Below, one piece after another: positions 23,210 through 35,253 of a stretch of 64,000 nt of DNA. Location of the stretch: NCBI RefSeq assembly GCF_030445035.2, contig NC_080673.1:41474365-41538364 (forward strand), given 5' to 3'. The first letter of the stretch is position 1. Each line of letters begins with the position of its first letter. The translations under genes and the position numbers were made by a program. The notes below the pieces were generated by a model. The model was not told where the DNA came from. It searched no databases and saw nothing but the letters and a program-made list of their open reading frames with translations. This DNA comes from Dasypus novemcinctus (taxonomy: Eukaryota; Chordata; Mammalia; Cingulata; Dasypodidae).

Positions 23210-25778
23210 CATTAGAGCTAAGGTTTTCAAAGCTTAGAACAGAGGTAGTTGCAAAGCTAGCAACAGTCTTATGATGATACCCAGACCAGGAACACTTCAG
23301 GGATCAAATTGGCAGGGGCTGATTTTGCAAATTAGCATTCATCTTTAAGGACCTTTCAGAAAACTGGCATTTAAAAGATCCAACCAGAAAAGCTTTTGTT
23401 GAATGTGGCTATTTAATTATTTTGAGTGTATTGCTTTGAAAGTTGTTTATTATTATTGTTGTTAACAGCTGATTCTAAATCATTGTTAATAATAGCTTTC
23501 ATTTCTTAAGAAAGTTAAAATTGCCCATTCCCTAGCCAAGCATTTCATGAAATTCCAGGTTAGCTATGGCATCTGTTTTCTGAAACACTGGGAAGCCAGT
23601 GTAGGGTTTTTGGGTAGATAAGGGACATGACGGTGATAGGAAGATCAGCCCGGCAACGGTTCCTGTGGGAAAGCCTCCAGGAAGGGGGCTGCAGGGTTTG
23701 GAAGCTTGGTAGAAATCATCCTGGCCATAATCACAGCAACGTCAAAAACGGGGGTATTGGGAATGCAGAGGAAGGGGTGGCTATAATTAATGTGTAGTAA
23801 GAAGGAAGATTGAAGGAATACCCTGATATTGAAAGACTGGAAGAGAGACAAGCACACACAGCTTTAGTTTTAGCCTGCAATGTCAGTCTTCCTTCGTGAA
23901 AACACATTCACTATCCAGAAATCTGATAGCAACAAATTAGTAACTTGTGCCTCTGCCACCTTATGTTCCACATCTCATGGTTACTTTATTTAACTGATGA
24001 TTGGGGTCTCTCAGGGTTGGTGTGACAGGTGCTGATCCTTGTCACCCCATCTTCCTGGAGTTTTAGCCCTGGCATATCTGGACTCCATATATGCGGTAGA
24101 CCAGACGTTCTTGTTGGCGGCAGGCCTTCGTTGCTGCAGACATTATTGACCTGCTCTGTGTCACTGTGGGAGCACAAAGGTGACTGAGCAATCCCAGGTG
24201 CTGTTAGGTCAGTAGAGATATTTTATAATGTGGCTTTATTACTTTACTGGTGAATTAAGGTCATGAGATAAATTTCTTTAAGCCAAATTACTTTGGGTTC
24301 TTTTTGTGTCCCTCTCTGCCGCCTCCCCATTCCTGCCTCCAGTCCTCTGTAGCATCTGCTCCTATGGGATTAAGGACCCTGTTGTCTGTTGCACGCTCTA
24401 TAAATCCAGTCTACTCTTAGTGCTTTATTATGGGTTCTACAGACAGTCTGCACTCTTAGATAATTGTCCAGTGTGTTTTCTAGGATTGCTTAACACTCTG
24501 GCACCTTGAAAACCCAGTTTCCTCTTATTGTCAGTAAGGGCAGAGGGTGGACGAAGGGTATCAGTTTATTTCCCCAAGCTTCTGCCCCTCTTCCTGTTGA
24601 GCTTCAATCAGGATGGTCACAGATGTTAAAAATACCAATTTAATTCTCCAAACATAATTTCCACTTAGAATTACTTTTTATACATGCTTTGGGATAAACA
24701 AGAACTTTAAGCATGATGGTCTGCTTCAGTGTGCCACCTGCTTTGAATGAAAACTTGAATGAGGCTTCATTGTACATGAATTAGAGTATATAGTAAGTCA
24801 TACCTCCATAGCTTCGACTCTGTTGGCTTGGAGTTCTGCATATTGGCTTGGGGCTAAGATGTACTTTCTATTTTATTATCTCAAGGCTTGCTAAGATATT
24901 AATAGTAAATGAGAGACTTAAAAAAAAGTTATTTTCAAATGGCATTGGCATTTCAGAAACCTTCATTTACATAGGCACACTAATGTGCTATTTATAAGTC
25001 CTTCCTATCTATTTAAAATGAGTACCCTAATGACCTCAGATAGCATGTCATTACCCTAGTTCCTGTAGGTATTTAGAAGTAACCAAACCATATATATCAA
25101 AAGAAATCGTCCATAATTCAGTCTTGTCACTTCACTAATTTTAGGCATGCATTCCCCCCATGCCTATTCCCAAATGTGAATTAATGACGCTTTACTGTGA
25201 TTGGTTGCCCCAGGCACAGAAGTTGTGTTCTAGAAGTATTGCTATAATGCTGTTGGGAGCCTGAAGAAAAGAACGGGGCATGTGATAAAGATATGGTAGT
25301 GTTCCCTTAAAGAAAATGTCTTACAATGAAAAGGAAGTTATATTTGCACAAAAACACTCAAAGAAGTGGCTTTGCTAGCTCTGTTGTTTTTTTTTTTAAG
25401 TAATTTTTAGGCTGATCTTTCAGTAAAAATATTTAATTACTGCTTTTTGTTTTTTTTCCCCCCTTGTAATGGTTCATGCATTTTAGAGTGCCCCCCCCTT
25501 TTTTTTTTTACTAATTAAACTGAGCACTTGTCTGTTGCTACAATTTCTGCCAAACAGCTGCTATTGTTGTTGGGTGGTAAAATAAATAACAACACAAGTC
25601 ACAAAAACTTGTTATATCCCAAAATACAAAATAAATAAAATAGAGCCTAATTGGCCTGTCATTTTCATTCCTGGGTATGGGTTTAATTATTTAAACCAAT
25701 GAAACTGAGTGTTCTGAATCTGCATAACAATGAATGGATGCGCTGACAATTTTGTCTTCCCTCCTTTGGGGCTGCTAG
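23210..25778 (+). other. GATB intron, 23.2-25.8 kb
   Basis: Mostly unrecognised. About 23,560-23,860 has an old-repeat look (gggaagccagtgtagggttt...), possibly an L2-like remnant, but I cannot assign it. T/C-rich homopolymer tracts lie at about 25,385-25,515. Confidence 0.4.
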
Positions 25779-25857
25779 TCCTGTCCCGCCTTCTGCACTC
25801 GCCGAGCTTCTCACCCTGCTGGACCGGAAGGTCATCTCTTCATCAGCAGCTAAACAG
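25779..25857 (+). CDS. GATB: GATB internal exon, helical domain/tail
   Basis: This exon is 79 bp, with acceptor 'gctgctag' and donor gtatgt. The first T completes Ser; then 26 codons read [15 protein letters not shown]...ISSSAAKQ. Proline and alanine at the start and the '[14 protein letters not shown]' junction are typical of GatB/YqeY tail domains. Confidence 0.95.
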
Positions 25858-26889
25858 GTATGTCCAAACTTTCCAGAGCTTCAGAATGCTCTGTCATCCC
25901 AATAAGTTATGTGAAACCCAAGTGCCATTGCTAAGTGCATTTTGATATTTTAAGTGTTAAATGTTTACGAGTGATATTTTTGTGCTGCAAAGTAGAAACA
26001 TTTTATTTAGCAAAGATATAAAGCCAGCGTGTGCCACACAGTCAGTTTGCTTTTCATCTTTACTAACTGTGGAAAATAGTTGTTTGGCTTTGCCCTGAAC
26101 GTTACCCCAAATATTTGTGTTGTGTATAGGCTGGGGCTCCCCGGGGCCTCGGCCAGATCAGATCCGGGGCAGCCTCCGCTCTCTTGTCATTGTCACATGG
26201 TTGCCCTCAGAAAGCGAGTCCTCCAGCAAGGAGCCTGAGGCCAGATTACCGCCTACTTAGTGGATAAAATTTTACACACACACCCAGGATCATCTGAAGT
26301 GGCCTTCTGCCTCATCTCCACCCCCACCTCCTCCTCACAGCCCTCGGTAGGTGGCAGACTCCTGGAATTCAGAAAACTCTCACAAATATGTACTTAGAAG
26401 CACGAAGCACACCATGGCAGCTGCCTGATCTCAGCCTCAGATAAGATATCACAGCTGTCAGTGCTTCAGCCAGAAACGTAATGTTGTTTTAATGGGGCCT
26501 TTGCGTTTAATATTTATCCACACCGACAGCAGTGGCAGGTTACAAAGTGAGACTTTGGAAAAGCTGCTGCTTCTGGCTAATTGTGAGGCACCAAGGAGCA
26601 CACACTCGGTTCCCTGCTGTGAAACTGGAGACAGGAACTAAGGAAGGCTCTGTTTACCTGCCACCCAGTGATGCTGTCAACTACAGGGACCCTGCCACAT
26701 TTGGGAAACTGTTCTGGTTGCCTGGATGTCAGAGGAATACAAATGTTTATGACAGTGCTCAGCTGTAGCAGAAAGATGTGATGGCCTGAGGGCAGAAAAA
26801 GCGGTAGATATAAATAAGAGCAGATGAATTGTAGCATTTGAAATGAAAGAGGGAAAAATCTTTCTCTTCCTACCCTTCCTGCCCACCAA

Positions 26890-26906
26890 AAAAAAAAAAA
26901 AAAAAA
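26890..26906. repeat. poly-A tract
   Basis: An A homopolymer of about 19 bases in the GATB intron. No recognised element is attached to it. Confidence 0.6.
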
Positions 26907-27199
26907 TTGCCTAATGCAATTAGTTCCAGTAGGAAGAAATGCAAATGCTGTGAGATGCTGACAGCTGGGTTCAGATATAGAGACACTCTGGGATTTTCTC
27001 AACTTCTGACATGTTTAAAGGAGGTGGGGTGAATCTGGATTCTGGGAGGCAATCACACTAAAATGGAAAGCCGACTAGAAAGGTGGTATGTGGGTGCCGT
27101 ATAAGGGAGTCTCCCTTACCTCTCAATGCCTTGGGGTCTTGGTATTTTTATTTTCTAATTTTCATTTTCTACTTTTAAGAAAATCACTTAATGATTTTC

Positions 27200-27229
27200 A
27201 AGGGAGGGAGGAAGGAAGGAAGGAAAGGT
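27200..27229. repeat. (GGAA)n simple repeat
   Basis: A run of 'gggaggaaggaaggaaggaa' type. Confidence 0.75.
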
Positions 27230-27264
27230 ATAAAGTTAGAGAAAACCTTTAGAAAAGAAGCGGT

Positions 27265-28007
27265 TATGGTGTACTTTTTAAAATTGTACAATTCAGTGGT
27301 TTTAGTATATTCACAAAGTTGTGCAGCCGTCACCACTACTTCCATAGCATTCTCATCACCCCACAAAGAAATCCTGTACCCATTAGCAGTCAAAACCCAC
27401 TCCCCCTCCTCCCAGCCCCTCGTCTATTTTCTGTCTCTATGGATTTGCCTATTCTGGACATTTCATAAGGGGATCATGTAATACATGATCTTTTGAATCT
27501 GGCTTCTTTCACTTAGCATAATGTTTTCAAGGTTCATCCATGTTGTAGCCTGAATCAATACTTCATTCCTTTTTATAGCTGAATAATATTCCATGGCATG
27601 GATAGACTACATTTTGTTTATCCATCCATCAGATGATGGATATTTGGTTGCTTCCACTTTTGGGATATTATGAATAATGCTGCCATGAACTCAGGTATAC
27701 ATTTTTTGTGGGCATATATTTTTTTTCTTAGGTACATACCTAGGACTGGAACTGCCAGATAATATGGTAATTCTGTGTTTAACCTTTTGAGGAATTGCCA
27801 GGCCATTTTCTAAAGTAGCTACATCATTTTACATTCCTACCAGCAATGGGTGAGGGTTCCAATTTTTCCACATCTGACCAACACATGATCTGTCTTTTTA
27901 AATACAGCCGTCCTCGTGGGTGTGAGGTAGTATCCTCATTGTGGTATTGATTTGCATTTCCCTAATGGCTAATGTTGAGCATCTTTTCATGTCTTACTAG
28001 TATAGTG
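27265..28007 (-). mobile_element. old L1 3'-region fragment (antisense)
   Basis: Typical reverse L1 text: 'gtacaattcagtggttttag', 'cttagcataatgttttcaag', 'gctgaataatattccatggc', 'atttgcatttccctaatggc'. It is diverged and without open frames. Confidence 0.8.
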
Positions 28008-28009
28008 TA

Positions 28010-28302
28010 CTTTTTTTAAGCAACAAAAAGTTTTACATTTAATTTTACTTGTATTTAACAGAAGAGTCCAGGTATGCCTTGGGTTTTGGAAACATGTAAG
28101 TCTGAGAGGGCACAAGCAGAACAGAAAGACACTCTGCTCGCACAGGCTGCGGGTGTTCCTTCTGATAGATCCTGGCAGAGGTTCCATTAGTGATGATCAG
28201 GGGATGAAGAAGGGTGACTGACTCCTGGGGATGACAGACACACAGAACGAATCCTCCTGTCCTGAGAGCATTCTGAATTCCAAAGAATCCCCCATGTTAT
28301 GT
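28010..28302 (-). pseudogene. possible processed retrocopy, unidentified
   Basis: On the minus strand this block ends with ATTAAA (28038-28043) followed about 21 bases later by seven A's (28011-28017), as expected of a reverse-transcribed mRNA 3' end. It abuts an old L1 fragment on one side and a DAS SINE on the other. A 66-residue open frame (28187 to 27987) is present but I do not recognise it. It could equally be unique intron sequence. Confidence 0.3.
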
Positions 28303-28316
28303 CCTAATTTATTATT

Positions 28317-28711
28317 ATTTTTTATTTCTTTCCCCTACGCCCCTCCCCTTCTGCTCTGTGTCCATTTGCTGTGTGTTTTTCTGTATCTGCTTGTATTCTT
28401 GTTAGCGGCACCGGGAATCTGTGTCTTTTTGTTTGTTGGGTCTTCTTGCTGCGTCATCTCTCCGTTTGTGTGGCCCCACTCCTGGGCGGGCTGCGCTTTT
28501 TTGCGCACAGATCAGCTCTCCTTATGGGGCGCACTCCTTGTGCGCGGGGTTCCCCTACGCGGGGGCACCCCTGCGTGGCACGGCACTCCTTGCACGTATC
28601 AGCACTGCGCATGGGCCAGCTCCACACGGTTTGAGGAGGCCCTGGGTTTGAACCCTGGACCTCCTTTGTGGTAGGCGGACACTCTTATCAGTTGAGCCAA
28701 ATCTGCTTCCC
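28317..28711 (-). mobile_element. DAS-type SINE, long form (antisense)
   Basis: A complete minus-strand copy. An imperfect target-site duplication CCTAATTTATTATT / CCTAATCTGTTATT (28303-28316 and 28712-28725) fits an older insertion. Confidence 0.88.
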
Positions 28712-28725
28712 CCTAATCTGTTATT

Positions 28726-30905
28726 AATCCTTCTCTGCCTGTCTCTCCCTTTCAGTATTCTTTTTACCCCTTACACATTTCACCTTCCTCGCACGTGTAG
28801 CAACACGTCTTCCCCTCAGGACCCAGGAGGAAGTTAAGATATTGTTGCTATGAAGCAGCCCTTGTTTTTTAGGGATGGAAATAGAAACTCAAAGATCAAG
28901 TATCATTGGGAGCAACCTCTTGGTAACTGTAGACAGGGTATCTATCACAAGATCCCGTTGTGTCTATTGAGGTAGAGGCGGCAGGCCCCACCTCCTCCCT
29001 CTCCAAGGACAGGGCCAGCTTGGACACACCAGACTCCCAAACTGCCAGAGTCACTGCTAACCTTCAAATTGTATCCCAGTAGTTTTCAAGCTTCCTTGTA
29101 ACTCAGAGGCCTTAGGTGTTTTCCAGACTGCTGGCCAGAGTCAAGGCTCAAGGGGAAATCAGTCATACAGGGCATGTCTGTGTGTCCTTAGCACATCCTG
29201 GAAATAGATGGATGTAATCTCCTGTCTCCCAAGGACTGTCCAGTTCATGTTACCAGTGAGACTGGGCAGGAAATTGTGCTTTAGCATGCAAGTGTGTCAT
29301 TTAACCATTTTCTCTTGTCTACTTTGGGGTCTGCTTTAAAGAGAAATCACTTAAGGCCCTTTAATGAAGAAAGTGGTATAGATGATGCATTAGAACTGTT
29401 ACAAATTGTTTAATGCGTTCCCCCCTTTTAGTGCTATAGCTCTTTGCACATTTTACTGTGCCTTTCTAGAAGAATGGCCTTTCACAATACTTGCTTTTGA
29501 CCAAAGAGGGGGGCTCCCCCGCTGTAGTTGTCACGCTCCCTCTCTGTGATCTAGCTCAAACAGGTCTTTCCTCCACGCTGGGACCTTGAAACGCTGTGAT
29601 GGGCAGGGGCAGGTTAGGGGGCCTGTGTTTTTTCCTTCCATCTTCCCTATAAGATACTTTAAAAAATAACTTTAGCCAGAGAAACAAGTGGTTAGCAGTC
29701 AAGAAAAGGGAGTATGGATTCAGTGCCCAGGGAAGCAAAGGCTGATTTTCGGCCCCGTCTGTCAGAGCTGGCTGAAGTGGCTGTTGTGTGACTGGGATGG
29801 GGCTTCCCAGCTTACACTATGCCATGCTTTTGTTGTCCGTTTATTAACACCGAGCACCCACACTCGGCTCGACACCCTTTTTGTGTATGCGTGTCTTCAG
29901 GAGACAGCAGTGGGGCCTGGAGCTGTACTCGGCCAGAAACAATTGCACTTCGACTGCATTTCCCAGGGTGGTGATGAAACAAAAAAGCTGAGGATTTATG
30001 CTGCAGCCCGAGCCCAGCAGCCACAGAGGCTGTTGTGTGAGCATCAGGAGGGCCAGAGGAGCCCTCGAGGGCCTGGCCTGGCCTCCCGGTGTGCTGGAGG
30101 CATGTCCAGCCCCCTTAGGGACTCTGTCCCTGCGGGGCGCGCGCCAGGATGCAGCCTCCTCCACTTCAGGAGGAGTAAGAGGGTCGGGCAGCTGGAAGCT
30201 AGCGTGTCGGCCAGGGACCTGGGTCTGGCTGTAATGACCTCCTCAGTCGACTACTTGTACAGTCCGTGGAGTTAGTAAGCTGATGTGCTCCAGCTCGGGG
30301 AGTGAAGAATACCCCAGCCGCCAGCTGCCATTGTCCCCGGAAGCTGCTGCAGTATTTCCCTAGCGCCCCTCCTTTGTACCTACCCCGCGCCCCTGTCGCA
30401 GGGAGTGGCCAGCCACTGCTGCAGAGGTTTAAAAACCTCCATCCAGGCCTAAACTCCTTTCCCTTTTGAGTGGTCTAGCTGGGATGTGACCCCTGAGCTT
30501 TGCCTTGTGTCTGGTTGTCACATTGCCACTACTGGGGTGGTTTCGGGCCAGGCGAATCCAGCTGAGTCTGAGCTTGTCGAGTCTCCGCTGTACTGGGCCC
30601 TGGGCCCCGGGCAAAGGCTGACTCCCTTGAGGGGCCGCCTGGGGCCTGCTCTGCCTCCAGTGCAGTGGCCAGGCCGGGGGACCCGCTGTGTCCCGGTGTG
30701 GTCGCAGACCGGAGGCGGCCCTCTGCCTGCCTGCACCCGCATCCAGCCCGGCTGTGTGGCGTGACCGTCTCTCCACCTCCTTTTCCTGTGAGAAGGGCTG
30801 TGCAGATTCTTTACGAGCAAGTCCTTACAGGTGGTTTGGTTTTGAGCCAGGGTTTGAAATCTCTGCGGAAGTTCTTCCTGAATGTTGGACATCTTCATCT
30901 AGGAA
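28726..30905 (+). other. GATB intron, 28.7-30.9 kb
   Basis: No repeat that I can name. About 29,690-30,780 is GC-rich and shows a 195-codon open frame (29688-30275) with no recognisable domain; I regard it as chance. Confidence 0.45.
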
Positions 30906-30909
30906 CTTT

Positions 30910-31245
30910 TTTAGGAGTCTTTGCCAATGAACAAAATACACACTGGAAGAAGTTGAAATATCTACCAATGGGGGTAATTCAATTAAATTATGATAAATAC
31001 ATTTGATGGCTGTTAAGATTTTTTTTTATTAATAAAGTAATTCTGTAATAAGCAAAAAAATGCAAATTGTATATACGTTGTGATCACAACTATGTTTAAA
31101 AAGAAAGGAAAAAATAGGAAAACACAACAAAATATTAACATGGGTTATCTTGAGGGAATGGGAATACTAAAGATTTCTTTTTATCTTTTCTTTATTTCCT
31201 TATTTTGACAGTGAGCCTGTATTAACTTTATAATTGAAAACAGTG
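30910..31245 (+). mobile_element. old L1 3' fragment (sense)
   Basis: Sense L1-like text: 'ctaccaatgggggtaattca', 'atgataaatacatttgatgg', 'gtttaaaaagaaaggaaaaa', 'cttgagggaatgggaatact'. It is strongly diverged. Confidence 0.6.
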
Positions 31246-31249
31246 TTTA

Positions 31250-32778
31250 AAAGTTTTAAGTCTTAATCCAAAGTTATATATCAGGGATAGGGAGTAGAGA
31301 AACTCTTCAGACTTGCCTGTGAGGTGGCTCCCCGAGTATAAACCTCACTAAAAATTGTTCTGTTCTCTTCCTTAGCTGCTGGCACTCCGTTAATAAGTGT
31401 GTTGAGGGCAGAGAAAGTTCTTAACTGCTCTTATACTCCCCCACCCTCAAGGCTTTACTCATTGTCAGGTTAATATTAGATGAATTGAGCTGGAAGCATG
31501 ATTTTCATTATTTTCCTCTGAGCAGGGCCACATTTCCCATGGGAAGCCAGGGCTGTGTGGCCAAAAGCAGCCCCATTGAGGAGCTCACACAAGGACCCCC
31601 AAGTACACATCCTGGCTACATTCTCTATCCATGTTCTGATGGGCTGAGCTGAAAGTGTGGGGCCCAGCCTGTCCATAGCCAGGATAAATATATCTGGTTT
31701 GTTTTGATTCAGGTTGGAGGAAACTTTGAGCCCTGCTGAGACTCAGACTATCTTGCCCTGCCTTTGCTTGCTGCACATGCTAATTACTGACGAGCTCTCT
31801 CTGCTGCAGGCGGGCTCCTGGTTGGCCCCTACTCAGCCAGACTGCTGTAGGGAGTGTTCAGTGTTCTGGAAGGACCATGGCTGAGAGGAAGGTGGTGCCC
31901 GCAGGGGACTAACAGAGGGACCCCTGCTTCATTCCACCTTACACTAGAAGAGCAAGAACAAGGGAAATAACAACTGTAGGAAATGTCTTCTTTGAAAATC
32001 TTTTCCTTTTTCACCAAGTTTGATCAATTTGGATATTTGTTGTTGTCATATAATTTTTTAAGTAGAAGAATATACATGCTACCACTAGCCATTAATTATC
32101 CTAGTCAGATTTGGGTCCAGCTCTACCTCTAGGGGATAAATGTAGTAGGCCAGAGGCCTCTGTGGATTTATTTTTTCAGTTGTTTTCCATTCTGTATCTT
32201 CATTATGCCCCCTTGAAAATCATGATTACCAGGAGGCAGAGTTTCTAGACTTCATCTAAAGTGCAGTAGTGTGGCCTCATGTAACCTTATCCTTTACCAA
32301 AATGTCCCCTCAGTTCAGTGGACATGAGACAGCTGCCACAGCTCTGACTCCTGTCAGCAGGAGTCCTGTGAGGAATCATCACCCCACCCCTCCCACCACC
32401 CTCCAGGGGGGAGGAGCCGCTGCAGTTGGGGTCAGCACATGGGGAGGACTCCCGTCTCTGCAGGGCCCTGTGGGTGCCTGGCAACCCCCATGAGTGGGAA
32501 CCGGAGTCCTGTCCTCTGTACTGAGAACTAGCATTCCAGAGAGACTCTTGTTTGTTTACATGCCATCTAGATGGCGTCAGTCCCCAGCCCACCTGTCAGG
32601 GATGCTTCAGGACAGCCAGGACAGCCAGGGAGCAGCCAGGTGCCCCCGCTGGTCGGGGCAGGCATGCAGCCGGGAGGTCATGCCTTCTTAGGGCCTGCGC
32701 ATTGCAGTGGGAAGTGGGGCTGGCCAAAAGGCCTGACGACTCACTTCTCTTTCCCTCTCTCCCTCCTCTGGCCTGTAG
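31250..32778 (+). other. GATB intron, 31.2-32.8 kb
   Basis: Unique-looking sequence with no recognised element. 32,600-32,640 has a short imperfect tandem of 'aggacagcc/ agggagcagcc' units. Confidence 0.45.
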
Positions 32779-32913
32779 GTGTTCGAGGAATTGTGGAGAA
32801 GTAAAGGGAAGACTCCAGCACAGATCGTTTCAGAAAAGAAGCTTGAGCTGATGCAGGATCAAGAAGCCCTGGAACAGCTCTGCCAAGCCGTGATGGAGGA
32901 ACATCCTCAAGTG
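32779..32913 (+). CDS. GATB: GATB internal exon, YqeY-like tail
   Basis: This exon is 135 bp (45 codons, in phase 0), after 'cctgtag' and before gtaacg. It encodes [20 protein letters not shown]...MEEHPQV. The 'GKTPxxIVxEK' and 'HPQV' motifs belong to the GatB/YqeY domain that grips the tRNA elbow. Confidence 0.96.
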
Positions 32914-34420
32914 GTAACGGTCTTGCTGCAGGTTGAAGAGGGGTCTTCATACACAGTAGGAGAGGGTCTACCCTCCTGACCAGCCGAGGCCAGGGTTGGA
33001 GCAGCCTACAGGACCAAGACTGGCCAGCCAAGCCTGAGGACACGGCCGTGAGCCTTTCTGTTGCTCCCTGTTGCAGCCCAGAGGCTCTTCTCAGTAGCAG
33101 CTCACCCAGCTTTTCCACTAATGCCCTATTAGCTTTTCTAGTTAGATCAAAAGAGATGAAATTAAGTGAATATTAGACAAATGCAACCTATTTTCCTATT
33201 GCTGGATTTAATCATCATGGGGTTACAACTTAAAGGGCAGTTATCAAGCTCACTTGACCCAAGTTTTGGTTTCCCAGGCGTGTCACTGCCTCCAAGGCTG
33301 GCATTTTGAATCTGTTTTAGCTAGCCCTATTTTATAAGAAGGATCTCTCAGTAATAACCAGCAGGCGTGGCTGCAGAGGGGAAAAAAAGATAGGGAAACT
33401 TTTTAGCTTTGTGCTTTTAAGAGGTGGGAAGAAAAGCAGAAAGGAAAATTATTTGTAAATTAGAAAATCCTTGATGGGAGCATGGCAGAAAAGGAAGTCA
33501 TTTTGTGTTCTGAGCATAGCACAAAATAGAAAAGCTAAAATGAGTAGCATTCCTCCCTCCCCAAGTCTAATCATATTGTCTAGATATATTTCAGTGGGGA
33601 AGAAAACTGCTAGTATCTCTTTCAGAATAATACCCACTCACCATCAGCTTGCCAGGGACACTAACAGCTCTATAAAGAGCTCTTGATAAGGAAAATGAGC
33701 TTGACTGGGCCTTGGCAATCTTCATCTTCTTGCTTCATCTGTAGAGACTGATAAAGTAGTTTCTGACTCCTGCAGCACTTGAGTGCAGATACACTCAGAC
33801 GCTACTGCTCATCACGACACCGCAGAGCTAGAGGTAGAGGCGGGTGGGCCCTCCATCAAGGGTTATTTGATAAGAATTTAGCACCTCTTGTCTTCATCAT
33901 CCCCACCTAACCCATCACAACGCACCCCTCCACCCCCACCCCACTAACCAAATGTGCTGGAGGAACTGCCATTTCTTAGATTTGTTTTCTAATAATGGAT
34001 CTTACTGGCAGGGAAGGGGTAGAGAAAAGCTATATTTCCAGTGATTGCTGGTATCCTTATTCTGAGTAGGCTTGTTAATTCATCATAGATTACTAGAAGA
34101 CTGAGAAGCTCTATGTCCTCATGCCCTTGTGGCACCCAGAAAGGGAGTGCCCTGTCCTCCCTGCCAGCTTCTCTAGCTTAGACAATCACTTGGTATACAT
34201 CGGCATCTCCTCTTGCTCATTTTAATCAGAAGGCAAAGTAGGAGAATCTCCTTGGGCAGGAGCCTAGGGACCTCCTCAGAAGTCAGGCCCTTCCCCTTTT
34301 TTCCTCATCTTATATCCAGTAGTAATAGAAGAAACAATTTAATTTTCAGTAAACTTAAACCTTACTTTAGGAATTTTAGGTATGAGTCTTATTTTCTCCT
34401 CTTAATTTTTATCGTTTAAG
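32914..34420 (+). other. last GATB intron, no recognised element
   Basis: A 1507 bp intron. I see no SINE, LINE or additional exon. Confidence 0.5.
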
Positions 34421-34546
34421 GTAATGGAGGTGAAGAAGGGAAACCTCAAAGCTATCAATAAACTGATTGGGTTGGCCCGAAAAGCAACTCTAAACCGAGC
34501 AGATCCAACAGTGATAAAGCAAATACTGGATAAGAAGCTATCATGA
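34421..34546 (+). CDS. GATB: GATB terminal coding exon with stop
   Basis: This is a 126 bp coding portion: acceptor 'gtttaag', 41 codons beginning [20 protein letters not shown], and TGA at 34544-34546. The last residues ([15 protein letters not shown]) match the C-terminal end of GatB proteins, in which N-K-x-I-G and A-D-P are conserved. The length and stop position fit a complete C terminus. Confidence 0.96.
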   Translation, partial: VMEVKKGNLKAINKLIGLARKATLNRADPTVIKQILDKKLS

Positions 34547-34880
34547 GATATTTGCAGCTCTTCTGCCTCAGAGAGTGAGAGAACAGAACAGCCGTGATGA
34601 GAGCTGGAGCTGTGCAACCTGCTGTCCACGTGCTTCTGCCCGCTCTCGACCCTGGCTGGAGGCAGGCCCACGCACCCCCACTTCTCTGTTGTGATGTTTT
34701 CACACATATTTTGTCCTGTCAGACCTGTACACTGGGGTGTCACGTCCCAGGAGGCATGCCCCTGTCTGCTTCCCTGATGTCAAAATAATGGTTCAATGAT
34801 TGCTTCAGCAGTGATTAAGAAATAGAAAATTCTAGCATTGAGTAATTCTGAACTAAATAAAACATCTTTCAAATACTGCC
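34547..34880 (+). other. GATB: GATB 3' untranslated region
   Basis: This is the sequence from the stop codon to just past a canonical AATAAA. It is about 330 bp and free of recognised repeats. The exact cleavage site cannot be read from the DNA; about 15-25 bases after the signal is assumed. Confidence 0.75.
34856..34861 (+). promoter_or_regulatory. GATB: GATB polyadenylation signal AATAAA
   Basis: This is a canonical AATAAA hexamer about 310 bp after the GATB stop, in a suitable position for the main 3' end of the gene. Confidence 0.8.
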
Positions 34881-35227
34881 ATCCTTCCTAAGAAAACTTC
34901 TTGTTCAGCAGTCCATTCCACAATTATTTCTGAGGGCTTCCTGAGGGCCAGGCCTTGTTCTAGCTCCTGGGAAGTGGCAGTGGTCGAGACAGGCCGTAGG
35001 ACGCGGTATGCTTGAAACCTGTACGGAGCTTTATGAGGTGAAAACACAAAGCGGAATAACCAGATGTGTTTAGGGAGATCGCGCGCGGGCAGGGGAGAAC
35101 GTATTCATCCTCCTCACACAGCTACCGCGTCTCGGTGATGGTGCCGTCCCGTGCCGTGCCCCAGGGATCCTGGAAGGCAGAGGTCTGAGAGTAAGTGAAT
35201 TTTTTGTTGCGTTTTTGGTAAAAAGAC
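34881..35227. other. gap between converging GATB and FHIP1A 3' ends
   Basis: This is about 350 bp between the two predicted polyadenylation sites. It holds an apparent antisense L2 fragment (about 34893-35000) and a small CpG-containing patch near 35080-35170. I see no gene. The two transcripts may overlap here if either 3' end is longer than predicted. Confidence 0.6.
34893..35000 (-). repeat. L2 fragment (antisense)
   Basis: 'gagggccaggccttgttcta' and 'gggaagtggcagtggtcgag' match the reverse L2 3' region. Confidence 0.5.
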
Positions 35228-35247
35228 AACAGAAGTTTTCAAATAAA

Positions 35248-35253
35248 TTTAAT
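35248..35253 (-). promoter_or_regulatory. FHIP1A: FHIP1A candidate polyadenylation signal ATTAAA
   Basis: On the minus strand, ATTAAA is followed about 15-25 bases later by a T/G-rich stretch (CTTCTGTTGTCTTTTT), the usual layout of a cleavage site. It is the last such arrangement before the GATB 3' end. Confidence 0.5.

Noticed and set aside
29688..30275. 195-codon open frame on the + strand
   Set aside because: GC-rich intron sequence with low-complexity translation, no domain and no splice context.
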